Source of the DNA: Conoideocrella luteorostrata
Lineage: Eukaryota > Ascomycota > Sordariomycetes > Hypocreales > Clavicipitaceae
Direction: 5' to 3'
Length of the DNA stretch: 39,923 nt
Assembly: GCA_032433595.1 (NCBI GenBank)
Contig: JASWJB010000362.1
Span: forward strand, 1 to 39,923
The translations under genes and the position numbers were made by a program. This document shows positions 31,571 to 39,923 of the stretch, piece after piece. The notes beneath the pieces were generated by a model. It was not told the origin of the DNA. It was given only the letters and a program-made list of their open reading frames with translations, and did no database searches. Positions within the stretch are counted from its first letter, which is position 1. Each line of letters starts with the position of its first letter.

Positions 31571-32949
31571 CAAGAGAGTCACGAGCTTGTATGGAAATCG
31601 TCAGCAACACAGGGACCCCGAATACAATTAGGCGATTCCCATTGGAAGCTGAGTCCGAAAAGGCTGATAGCCGATGCAATGGCAATAAGACTGTTAAAAC
31701 CCTGGTCACCGGTTCGAGAATTGTCCTGCTTGAATACTTCTTTGCTCATACTTTTGTAAGAGTGGCTCACACAATATATGTTCCCATGAACACACTGTCT
31801 GTTCATGTTAGCCACGTCAGGACAAGAGATACATGGCGCGTATACATACTCCTGCACATATGCACATAATTCACCATGGTTATAGTCATGTTTGCGAAAA
31901 TATTCACCTTGGTCGGTATACATGCGCACAGCGCAACAAGATACTCGTGCTATCGTGACGTACAGTCAGCAAGACCAAGTTCATACATGATGTTCAGTGC
32001 TGCCTTACAGACAGCGCGAGTCTGGGCAATATCAGACGCGGAAATGCCATGTAGCACTGTGCAACCCTCTATCAGCAAAACGATTCGGGGTGGCACATAA
32101 TGCCGAGGGGAAGGGCAAGGGTCAAGCGGATGCATGACTCTTCTTCGGTCGTGTCCTGTCCCATCGCTCCGTAACTTAATAGCTTCGTCCTGGCAAACAA
32201 TCAGGGACTTGGCTCTCCAACCGAAAACAAGCCCACCATGTTGTTCTGCGAATCTCATGTACGCCCCGATTCATGTAGGACTGGCGGGATCCATGCCAAC
32301 AAGTTCCCGTCACCCCCAATCTCACACACCTTCTTTCCCAGGCATGTGCATGCGGCTTGAACCGTGCAGAAATGCCATCTTAAGCAACTAGACGTTTGCA
32401 CAAGATGGAGATGTTGACGTAGCCGTCTCCCATATCCCGACCATCCTTGGACCTACAGGTTGCTGCATATGCACACTGTAACTACTTACTATACCGACGA
32501 TGCAGGCAACACCGACTAACTACTACACTGAGTTCGGAAATCGCATCCAGGTTCCAAGCAAATGAGGCAGGCGTTTTGAGAAGCTAATCCGTGCCCACGT
32601 CATTAATGGGACGCTCAACATTGTCAACACACAAACCACTCCTTTCCTACCTAAAGGCTCAAACTATCAGGATATTATACCTAAAGCAAATCGGCTTCAG
32701 GTACTTTCCCAGCTCCGCCACTACTCTTATCGTTTATTTTGGGAAGTGTTGCACCTACAGCACCCTCTTGCGTTTGAACCAGCACTCCTTTTTATGGACT
32801 CTACTAGCATAAGCATAGTTAATTGGGTACTCCTCAAAGTCCTCCACTAACAGGATCCTGAATTTACACACAGCAGTACTCCGCACTCTGTACTCCGTAC
32901 ATATCTAGCGTGTATAGAGTAGTCAGCGTATAATAGCACATAATAATAT

Positions 32950-32985
32950 GCAATGCAGCGCGCAATACAGCGTGCAATGTAGCGT
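32950..32985. repeat. Minisatellite, three copies of a 12-nt unit
   Basis: GCAATGCAGCGC, GCAATACAGCGT and GCAATGTAGCGT follow one another directly. The copies differ by one to three bases. Confidence 0.85.
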
Positions 32986-33051
32986 GTAGATTCTTCTAGA
33001 GTAATAATATAGACATAAACCGCAAATTATTCTGATAGCGGAGTACAAAAA

Positions 33052-33103
33052 GGTTGCTGGAAGAGCTCAAGAGGGTGCTGGACGAGCTCAAGAGAGGTGC
33101 TGC
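33052..33103. repeat. 21-nt tandem duplication, about 2.5 copies
   Basis: GGTTGCTGGAAGAGCTCAAG and GGGTGCTGGACGAGCTCAAG head two adjacent 21-nt units, followed by a partial third copy. Confidence 0.8.
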
Positions 33104-34525
33104 ACAATGCTTCCCTTTTATTTTCTGATTCAACGGACACGATATAGCTTCATGTATGGATCACTCCATGCGAAGTGTCTGGATCTGTGTAGCGCAAAAG
33201 TTGTTTTCTAACCCCCAAATTTGACCGTTATTAGCTATCTGATTTATTCGCACCAGTGGTCTATTTAATGCTGTCGGCACTGAGACAACGTGCCTGTCAT
33301 CCCCAAAGCTTGGTCATTCATTACCCGGTAAGTATTCATGAGCTGTAGGCTTGCGTGCAATTTTCCAGCCATTGGAACGGCTCAACATGCTCTCCGGCCG
33401 AAGTCACACTACCTAGGCAGGAGCCAACAAAAGAGCCGTAGCGTTTGGGGAATCGATCAGTAGCACCGTTGCGTAATCAGTCTGACCGTCTATTTATGGA
33501 GCAACTTACACCCCCGTTGCTCCGTCAAGGAGTAGCATGTGTGCATACGATACGGAGCAACTACATGCTGCTGTCTTCGTCGAGTTCTCCTTTGTGGCTG
33601 CCTTCTCTGCTCTACCAAGTGACGCTGGGCCTGATTTCGGAGTCAAGGGCCACCAAGGACCACATCTTCAAAACCAAGTTGAACGAAACAGAGTTTAGCC
33701 TGACCTCCCGAGTCCAAGCCCTTGAGGTTCCACATCGACTTCACCGTACAGGGCATGCCTGGCACGAGTTTGCTGGCCTTTTACCTGGTTACTGCCCTTC
33801 CTTCTTAGACTAGGCTGGTTGGCGGGGCCTGGAACCACCATGTATTTACGGAGAACTAAGCAGAGTGGCTTGAATAATAGCCGGTAAATTACGCCAGGTT
33901 TGGCCAGGCCGCCTCTTGCCTGCTGGCGTCTGGCGTGCATATGTGCAGATGCGCATATGTGCCACTACTATGGAGCACGGCCGCACAGGATCAACCTGGC
34001 CATGCTCCCGTACTAGTTGGTTAGTAGGAGGTCATCGCTTCTGGTCTCGATTCAAGCCAGGTACTTAAGTAGACTACTCACGTCACAGCAGTTAGATTGC
34101 TCAGTGCAGGCTGGTGCCGCATCACACCCACCGGTCGAGGCACCACTCAAAGTACGGAGTACCTACCCCCAATAAAGAGCCTTGCTGGGTTATTATTATA
34201 CTTTTCTTTCCGGCGCCCCGGGAACAGTTACCAGTGGCGTGCCTTTTTGCCCTCCTCCAGATCACGACGTCTTCTTACACCTCTGCTTTCTTCTCTTCAC
34301 TAAACTTTCTGTATGACAATCACAAAAACATGATGATGCGTTGTAATTCCCTTTGATCTTTTTTTTTTCCGCTGCAAGACGTCAGTCAGCCTTGACGACG
34401 GGGCCTCAGCGCTTCAATCCCCTGTGCAATTTGCAGCCCGCACAGCCAGTCCCTTTTTTTTCCCCTTAGCGCTGTCAGCCAACGCCAGATCTTGAGAGGC
34501 AGACGTCTCAATCGGGGATTTAGGA

Positions 34526-35184
34526 ATGTCTGGCCCCGGGTCAGAGGCCTCTGATGGTCGGTCGATGCAGTCTCGGACCGGAAGAAATAAGCAAAGTGAG
34601 TTCCAGCGTCAACCAATGAGCTCCTCTTCTGGCAGCTTGTTTCACGGTTGCTCCCAAGCTGTGATTGCTACTTCTCATTCTACTTGGAACGCATTCTTCT
34701 ATTATGACTTGCAATTTGTCCTGGTGCAACAGGAGAAACGCTGACTCTTTTTCCCGTGAGTGCAGGATACAATTCAAGAGGCGAGCGGTTAGTCGCAGGG
34801 GTTGTCCCTCTAAGTCCCGATCATAATTTCGTTCTGCTTATACAATCAACCCGGCGCAAGGGTTGGGTTCTCCCAAAAGGGGGATGGGAGTCGGACGAGA
34901 CTTGCGAAGAGGCGGCTACACGCGAGGCCTGGGAGGAGGCTGGAATCACTATTCAGATTGATTATGATTTGGGTACTATTGACGAGAAGCGCCCACCCAA
35001 GTCCTCCAAAGACAGGTCACGATACTACTTCTTCCAAGCCACGGTGCTAGCCGAGGTCGAGGAATGGCCAGAGAGACATAAAAGAGAACGCCAATGGTTC
35101 ACATACACTCAGGCTTTGGACGCCTTGTCTTCAAGACCTGAGCTACAAGAAGCACTCCAGCGGTCAACCATTAAGCGACTGTAG
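34526..35184 (+). CDS. Nudix hydrolase, diphosphoinositol polyphosphate phosphohydrolase type
   Basis: Exons 34526-34595 and 34766-35184 (intron 170 nt) join to 162 residues. The Nudix box GGWESDETCEEAATREAWEE continues with AGI, matching GX5EX7REUXEEXGU with all acidic metal ligands present. Before it stands RKGWVLPKGGW, and after it DEKRPPKSSKDRSRYYFF. RYNSRGERLVAGVVPLS and KGWVLPKGG are typical of the DIPP/Aps1 group, which removes the beta-phosphate of inositol pyrophosphates and also cleaves diadenosine polyphosphates. Length fits that group. The N-terminal SMQSRTGRNKQ is a conserved-looking lead-in. The protein ends EALQRSTIKRL and has no targeting signal. Substrate choice between inositol pyrophosphates and dinucleotides cannot be decided here. 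Confidence 0.92.
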
Positions 35185-36402
35185 CGGGGAAATTACGGCC
35201 TTCCCCGACAAGCTTACCAACTTCTTTTTTTTCTGTCCCCGAGATACGAGTCCAGCAGCTTGCTGTCACAGGCACATCATATTGTGTTTTTGAATTGTGG
35301 CATCAGGAGATAGAAGCACCGCAGCATCTCGTCATAATTACAATTCGAATTGTTAATGACGACTCGCAGAGAGACCTAGTGATTGCGCTTAGTGAGGACG
35401 CAACACACCCTGGACTCAATGTGCTTAGGCTCGGTTAGAATTAGAGAGGCAATTCTTTCTTTATCCATGCATCAACGGGGAGGCATATATCATGCATATA
35501 AACACAGGCGTTAGCGGACGGGGAAACGATAGACTTCTTGTGTGGATTTGTTCATTTTTTATTTCTCATAAAGTCTATATCTTGCAAGGGAAAGCAAAAG
35601 GAGAGGAAGATTTACTATAAAACATCCATGTTGCAAAGCTTACATGAATGGTTCGGGGCTACTGAGCGCAGACGACTCGTGCTATAGTCTCGTATCTGAG
35701 CCATTGAAAACGACAGCAACCTGTCTGCCATGAGGATATGCTTTGTTAAGACGGCTACATCATATCGAGTTCACGCTGAGAAGCGAAAAAAAAAGACCAC
35801 GCCAAAAGTAGATTGCTATGGTTTACTTCGGCATGTAAGCAACATAGCCCCCCTGGCCTCCAAGCGGCGTCTTATTGCCCCGCGCAAGCAGCGCATGAGG
35901 CATTGAAAGAAGAGTAACACAGCCCACGGTGTCAAATCAAACACCTGGAATGTCTAGACCCTAACATTTGAGACGGTATATTGTATATGCTCTAGTAAGC
36001 CCTGATGGCGTTACGACATCATGATTTGCCCAGCCTTCCTGCAGCCTTCAAGATGCGACTGCTTGCCCCTCAATTGGCTTTTTTTTTTTCGATGTCATTA
36101 CTTGTCTCCCAAACCACCCCGCGTCTTCCCTGCATGTTCCAAGAGCCTTCGAAACTTACTACTCCGTATGTAGGTGCATTCCAGACGGACTAACGTCATA
36201 CGGTGTATCACGTGATCATACATATCCGATCCGTTTGCTTCGTGTACCTGTAGCCAGTCACAGATCGATGAAGCATGGCTCTACACGATTTACGATTTCT
36301 CCATTGCGACGTTATGAAGTGCACATAGATCAGTTGGCCTATGGATTTTATTTGAAGTTTGACCATTCACTGTCTTCATTAATAAACACATATGAGGTAG
36401 AG
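35185..36402. other. Spacer between the Nudix gene and LSM1
   Basis: 1.2 kb without a gene. It includes a TACTCCGTA motif at 36160-36168 and a palindromic E-box at 36207-36216. Short frames near 36005-36193 have no support. Confidence 0.6.
36207..36216. promoter_or_regulatory. Palindromic E-box ATCACGTGAT
   Basis: ATCACGTGAT, a perfect 10-bp palindrome, contains TCACGTGA, the binding sequence of Cbf1-type bHLH factors. It lies about 187 nt upstream of the LSM1 start codon. Confidence 0.4.
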
Positions 36403-37060
36403 ATGGAAAATCTCAACATTTCCGATGACCTACCGCAAGGAGGGCCTTCCCATCCACAAGCGCCAGCTCAACTACCTCCGCAAATGTTCACCACAGCTGC
36501 GCAACTACTTGATTTGACGGACAGTACGTATCCTGTGCGGTTTAGGATAAAGCAAGGGAATTTGTGCGCTAACACAATCGTGTTTGTAGAGAAGCTAATG
36601 GCTGTTTTGCGCGATGGAAGGAAGTTAATTGGAGTTTTGCGAAGTTGGGATCAATTCGGTTTGTAAAACCTCTCCTGCAACCTGAACACAAGTGAGAAAC
36701 CAAAACCAGTAAAGAGGCGTCTTCTTAATACTATGCACAGCCAACCTCGTTCTGCAATCAACGACTGAGAGAATCTTCGCTTCTAAACCTGGCTCCGACT
36801 CCAACAACCCCGAAGGATACTACGCCGATATTGAGCACGGCATTTTCCTTGTCAGAGGCGAAAATGTCTTGCTACTAGGAGAAATTGATCTTGACAAGGA
36901 TGACAACCCCCCTCCTGGATTCGAACCCGCCGAATTGGAGCTCGTGAAGAAGCTGGTTGAAGCGAAGAAGACTCTGGAAAAGGTCAAAGAGAAGAAGAGG
37001 TTAGGGAAGCTTGCAACTATGGGATTTGAGGGCGAGAACCTCGGGGATGTGGCCTTTTAA
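36403..37060 (+). CDS. LSM1: Sm-like protein Lsm1
   Basis: Exons 36403-36523, 36590-36658 and 36741-37060 join to 169 residues. Lsm1 is the subunit that makes the Lsm1-7 ring cytoplasmic; with Pat1 it binds oligoadenylated mRNA ends and promotes decapping. The Sm1 motif lies across the second and third exons (KLMAVLRDGRKLIGVLRSWD, then FANLVLQSTTERI). The Sm2 motif is GIFLVRGENVLLLGEID. The long charged C-terminal helix (ELELVKKLVEAKKTLEKVKE) is specific to Lsm1 and distinguishes it from Lsm8. The N-terminal extension is Pro/Gln rich, as in other filamentous fungi. The in-frame ATG at 36235 is rejected because the intervening residues do not resemble the family. It is convergent with the gene at 37771. 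Confidence 0.93.
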
Positions 37061-37770
37061 AAGGGCCCAAAGTGATGAGCCTGTTGATCGGCCACTAAGA
37101 CAAGCCAATGGCAAATTGTCACGAGACCGCTGCTGCAGGGAGTGATGAGGTGCTGGCTGTGCGTATGCCGTTGTTTCACTGTGTCATTTTCATTTTCCTG
37201 TTTTGTATTTTTTTTTTTTTTTGCAAGTCGTAATATGCGGCGCGTTATTGACTCGCTGGGCAGAATATTGTGAAATGCCTTGAGTCGGACGAATCTCTTT
37301 TGATTGGTGAGTGAAGAAGTGTCAAGAGATTCCTTTTCCTTCGATGAGATAACCTTGTACATCTCAAAACCTGGAAAAGTGGTGGTTGGAGATATGCAAG
37401 AATTAAAGAGGAAGATGACAATATTGCGACAGCGAGTAAATGCAAGAAGAGGCATGAATGTTGCTCTGGATTCTCAAAACATAGCAAACTTGTACAATTT
37501 GTTTAGAGGCTGCAACTACAGGCACTTTACTTCCGAGATGTTGGCGACTAAGCATGTATTTAACTTGCGCTGTCTACACGGTGGACAGTCCCAGTCAGTT
37601 CTATCGTACACATCTCATAGCGGAAATACATGATTTGCTCCATAATCGGGTGCTTTGCATTCAATGCTTGCATTACGGACACAACAGCCGTTCCCACATA
37701 TAGCCAGATCATGAAGTAGTTGCTCGTTTTGCATGTTTTACTAGTCGTTCGCCCTTTGGTCCTTCTTCTT
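37061..37770. other. Convergent spacer after LSM1
   Basis: 710 nt between the LSM1 stop and the stop of the minus-strand gene. A T-run at 37207-37222 follows LSM1. A frame of 132 codons on the minus strand has no recognisable domain. Confidence 0.6.
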
Positions 37771-38755
37771 TTACGGCGACTTCTTGAGTTCCTCGAACAT
37801 GGGTATTGGATTATCATTACCATTCTTCATGCCACCCAAAAGCCAGTCTGTCAGGCCAACAAACTTGGCCCCCATGCCCCTTTCCCAGTTCCCGCCTTCT
37901 TGAGCTTGCTCAATCGTATGTGTCAGCACTCTTCCCTCCGCATCAAAATCAAATATGAATAGCCCCGTGAAGGCTTTGTTTGGATCAACACCCCTACCGC
38001 GCCAGAGAGCGCGGGCAATGCCACCTGTCTCTGGAAGGTCTCCGTTCAACCTTCGCTTTTCGCACCACCGTACCACAAGTTGCTCCGGCATTGCGCCAGC
38101 ACGTCGAGGTAAGAACGTCAAGGGTTCTGAGGTCATGCGTTCAGCTAGAATCTCCAGCTTTACGTTGCCTATGATCGGAACGCGATTCCAGGCAATGGGT
38201 GATGTCCAAAGCGCGGCATTGTAGGCAACCTTGCCGGATACGGCGGGCAGATGCGGATGTGTCGTGGGGAATAATAGCAGAGATATGTTGGGTGCTAAGA
38301 TATCTTGTGGTAAAGGTGATTGTAATAGGGTCGGTAGTCGCTCCTGGAGTATTCTTAAAGCTGCAAGCGTTTTAGTCAACCTCTCAATATCTAACGTGAT
38401 CCCATGTACGCAGAGCCCATGTACGCTCTGCGTACATGACAACCAGATACTCACTTTTACCGAGTTTAGCTTTATTCGGATCTTTAGCATCCTTCTTATC
38501 CGTGTCTCCTGTCCATTTTTGTTCTGTCCGACCGAAGTATGTCTGCCGCAAAGGTTGTTCCACTACGGCGGGAACTTGCACAGGGAATTCGAGACTTGAC
38601 GGCGTGAGGGGCTGGACTGTCGGCAGTTGAATTGGCACAGGCCGAGGTAACGATGGAGCTGGTGAGATAGGACCCCTTGAGGCGCTGAGAGTGTGTAGAT
38701 ATCGGAACGAGTGAGGGCCTCTGGCGATCTTGGTGTTGCGCAAAGGCTTAGCCAT
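37771..38755 (-). CDS. Probable mitochondrial protein with DUF2358/NTF2-like C-terminal domain
   Basis: Exons 38755-38455 and 38390-37771 on the minus strand (intron 64 nt) join to 306 residues. Residues 1-30 (AKPLRNTKIARGPHSFRYLH) are basic and hydroxylated without acids, a likely mitochondrial presequence. A proline-rich segment follows (about 28-70). From about residue 100 comes a folded part: LTKTLAALRILQERLP, then SGKVAYNAALWTSPIAWNRV and TGLFIFDFDAEGRVLTHTIE. The order of helix, strands and the GLFIFDFDAEG strand resembles DUF2358 proteins with an NTF2-like fold, but I assign this from memory of the pattern and not from an alignment. No catalytic residues can be named. The intron contains a perfect 13-bp hairpin. 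Proteins of this kind are usually annotated as hypothetical in fungi. Confidence 0.7.
38403..38438. repeat. Perfect 13-bp inverted repeat inside an intron
   Basis: CATGTACGCAGAG (38403-38415) and CTCTGCGTACATG (38426-38438) are exact reverse complements with a 10-nt loop. The hairpin takes up 36 of the 64 nt of the intron (38391-38454) in the minus-strand gene. Confidence 0.9.
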
Positions 38756-39135
38756 TGGAGCTTTGACGGGCCTTGGCTTCTACATAGACCGCATGCGCAC
38801 TTGGCCTTAAGGACGCCAAAGATTGTTCACGTTCTTCGCTCGATCAATATTATGGTAGTTGTAGAGAGCGATAAGTATACGTGGCCGCAAGGCAGCATTG
38901 AAGAAAATGGGACGGGAGTCGTGAATGACAAGCTTGATAACGAACCAAAAATACTTGGTTCATCCAGACTATAACAGTGGGGCAGAAGCAGGGTCGGCGG
39001 GTCATGGCGGCTTTGCGACGGGGACCGCAGTAGGTCTTGAGATGCAATATACAACATGATACTGTATTCCGTATCCCGGGCATCTTTGTATACAACCTCC
39101 AGGTTTAACACTCTCAAACCTATAGCAAACTTGGA

Positions 39136-39330
39136 TCATGAAATAAGTAGAGCAGGAAAGTGTTGGGCTATGGTGGCAGCAAAGAGCATAATGTAGTAGG
39201 CAGCTAGACCACCCAGGCTTTGCTTCTTGTACTTCAATGCGACGTCGGCCTCGGCGGCGGTAGTTCTTGGGTCTGGCCAGGCTTGGCTTGGGACGCAGTA
39301 ACGCATGCAACGCTGTGCCTGCATCTCCAA
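39136..39330 (-). CDS. Possible small single-pass membrane protein
   Basis: The open frame encodes 64 residues. Its second half, ADVALKYKKQSLGG followed by LAAYYIMLFAATIAQHFPAL, reads like a real protein: a basic flank, one hydrophobic helix and a short polar end. I do not recognise it. The true start is uncertain. A model with a first exon at 39462-39421 (MAVGQCKPISREVL) spliced to 39324-39136 keeps phase and gives 76 residues, but its donor GTTAGC is weak. The gene would lie 380 nt upstream of the mitochondrial protein gene on the same strand. The frame on the opposite strand is also open, so chance cannot be excluded. Confidence 0.25.
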   Translation of the reverse strand: MEMQAQRCMRYCVPSQAWPDPRTTAAEADVALKYKKQSLGGLAAYYIMLFAATIAQHFPALLIS

Positions 39331-39905
39331 TGTAAGTCAAGTTACATGACGATTGAGGGGAGAATTGACTGCATTATTACAGCTGCGGCTTGTTCACTAC
39401 AATCCAGTGTTGACGCTAACCAGCACCTCGCGTGAAATCGGTTTGCACTGTCCGACCGCCATGAGGCGGCTGACGCTATGTTCTTCATGATTTAATTGTC
39501 ACATGGCGTCACCAGGCAACGTTCAAGGGCCATTAGGAACCCCTCCCTCCGAAAAAAAATTAAAAACTAATGGCATTGTTAGACACCATAGCGGGAGACA
39601 TCTGGGAGTCACCAATTGCGAAGCTCTAGTGTTCCAACGTAGATTCAAAGTCTAATGACTCGGAGCGTCATCAGTTGGTTCGAATAAGCCCCATCAAGTA
39701 CCTCTGTACTGTACCTTTTTTCGACTCTTGTCGAGCGTCTCATACTTTTGTCATACTAGTAACTAGTTACTCCGTAGTTACTTCGTAGACTAGAAAGCAG
39801 GTCTTCAAGCCTCGTGGCAGAGACGACCGAGCCCGACGACATGGGGGTGGCGGCGGCCTGCACATTCTCAAGGCTACAAACACGTGACCCATCAGCTCTC
39901 GCCTC

Positions 39906-39923
39906 CCACCACCACCACCACCA
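39906..39923. repeat. CCA trinucleotide run at the window end
   Basis: Six consecutive CCA triplets (39906-39923) end the window. The run may continue beyond it, so its full length and context cannot be judged. Confidence 0.8.

Larger units (their letters stand above)
30522..34525. other. 4-kb region without supported genes
   Basis: The gap between ATE1 and the Nudix gene, which run away from each other. Contents seen: TACGGAGTA motifs at 30784, 32891 and 34153, a TGTGCAGG-type array at 31530-31570, two minisatellites at 32950-33095, and a minus-strand frame of 102 codons (32258-31950) with a protein-like second half. None gives a recognisable protein. No tRNA or transposon gene was seen. 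Confidence 0.55.
38756..39923. other. Right-end intergenic region
   Basis: 1.17 kb upstream of the minus-strand mitochondrial protein gene. It contains the possible small gene at 39136-39330, a degenerate TAGTTACTCCG/TAGTTACTTCG repeat near 39763-39790 with one perfect TACTCCGTA (39768), and a CCA run at the window's end (39906-39923). Confidence 0.5.

Noticed and set aside
33445..33813. 122-codon plus-strand frame
   Set aside because: No recognisable motif, promoter or leader; overlapped by open frames on the other strand.
36910..36930. GGATTCGAACCCG, resembling the T-arm of a tRNA read on the opposite strand
   Set aside because: It lies inside the last LSM1 exon, encodes conserved-looking PPGFEP, and no acceptor stem or D-arm can be paired around it.
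39675..39700. GGTTCGAATAAGCCCC, a possible tRNA 3' half
   Set aside because: No matching 5' acceptor strand or anticodon arm upstream.
1..39923. CRISPR arrays, bacterial operons or phage genes
   Set aside because: The window is clearly eukaryotic, with spliced fungal genes; the tandem repeats lack unique spacers.

Overview
The window is nuclear DNA of a filamentous ascomycete (Pezizomycotina). Genes carry short introns (about 57-170 nt, with two first introns of 430-460 nt), GT-AG borders and CTAAC/CTGAC-like branch sites, and encode typical fungal housekeeping proteins. The cytochrome c residue pattern ([20 protein letters not shown]) is closest to what I know from Sordariomycetes. Placement in Hypocreales or a relative is inference, not demonstrated. 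All exon models below were joined by hand from splice signals and reading phase. Every multi-exon model closes in frame, but none has been tested against transcripts.

Layout: 1-8990 holds no gene I can support. It is rich in a short palindromic motif and has a cluster of inverted repeats near 3.3-3.5 kb. From 9.0 to 30.5 kb the window is gene dense: ISA1 (+), O6-methylguanine-DNA methyltransferase (+), a five-exon cytochrome P450 (-), succinyl-CoA ligase beta (+), a small unknown gene (+), fructosamine-3-kinase-like (+), VPS20 (-), a RIX7/NVL-like AAA ATPase (+), an antisense RIX7-like gene fragment, cytochrome c (-), a conserved mitochondrial membrane protein (+), RRP42 (-) and ATE1 (-). A 4-kb gap (30.5-34.5 kb) follows, then a diphosphoinositol-polyphosphate-type Nudix hydrolase (+), LSM1 (+) and a mitochondrial protein of DUF2358/NTF2-like appearance (-). 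The last 1.1 kb holds only a possible small membrane protein.

The genes are not a biosynthetic cluster. Themes that recur are mitochondrial function (ISA1, succinyl-CoA ligase, cytochrome c, two unknown mitochondrial proteins) and RNA or ribosome metabolism (RIX7-like, RRP42, LSM1). Neighbours are often divergent or convergent, as is common in fungi.

Most unusual: (1) at least 28 perfect copies of TACGGAGTA/TACTCCGTA, about 0.3 expected by chance, none in an exon, some forming longer palindromes; (2) a RIX7-like ATPase whose first AAA domain has lost its Walker B acidic pair and arginine fingers, followed 0.3 kb downstream by an inverted, broken fragment of a second RIX7-like gene; (3) a foldback repeat cluster at 3.27-3.51 kb; (4) a 64-nt intron largely filled by a perfect 13-bp hairpin.
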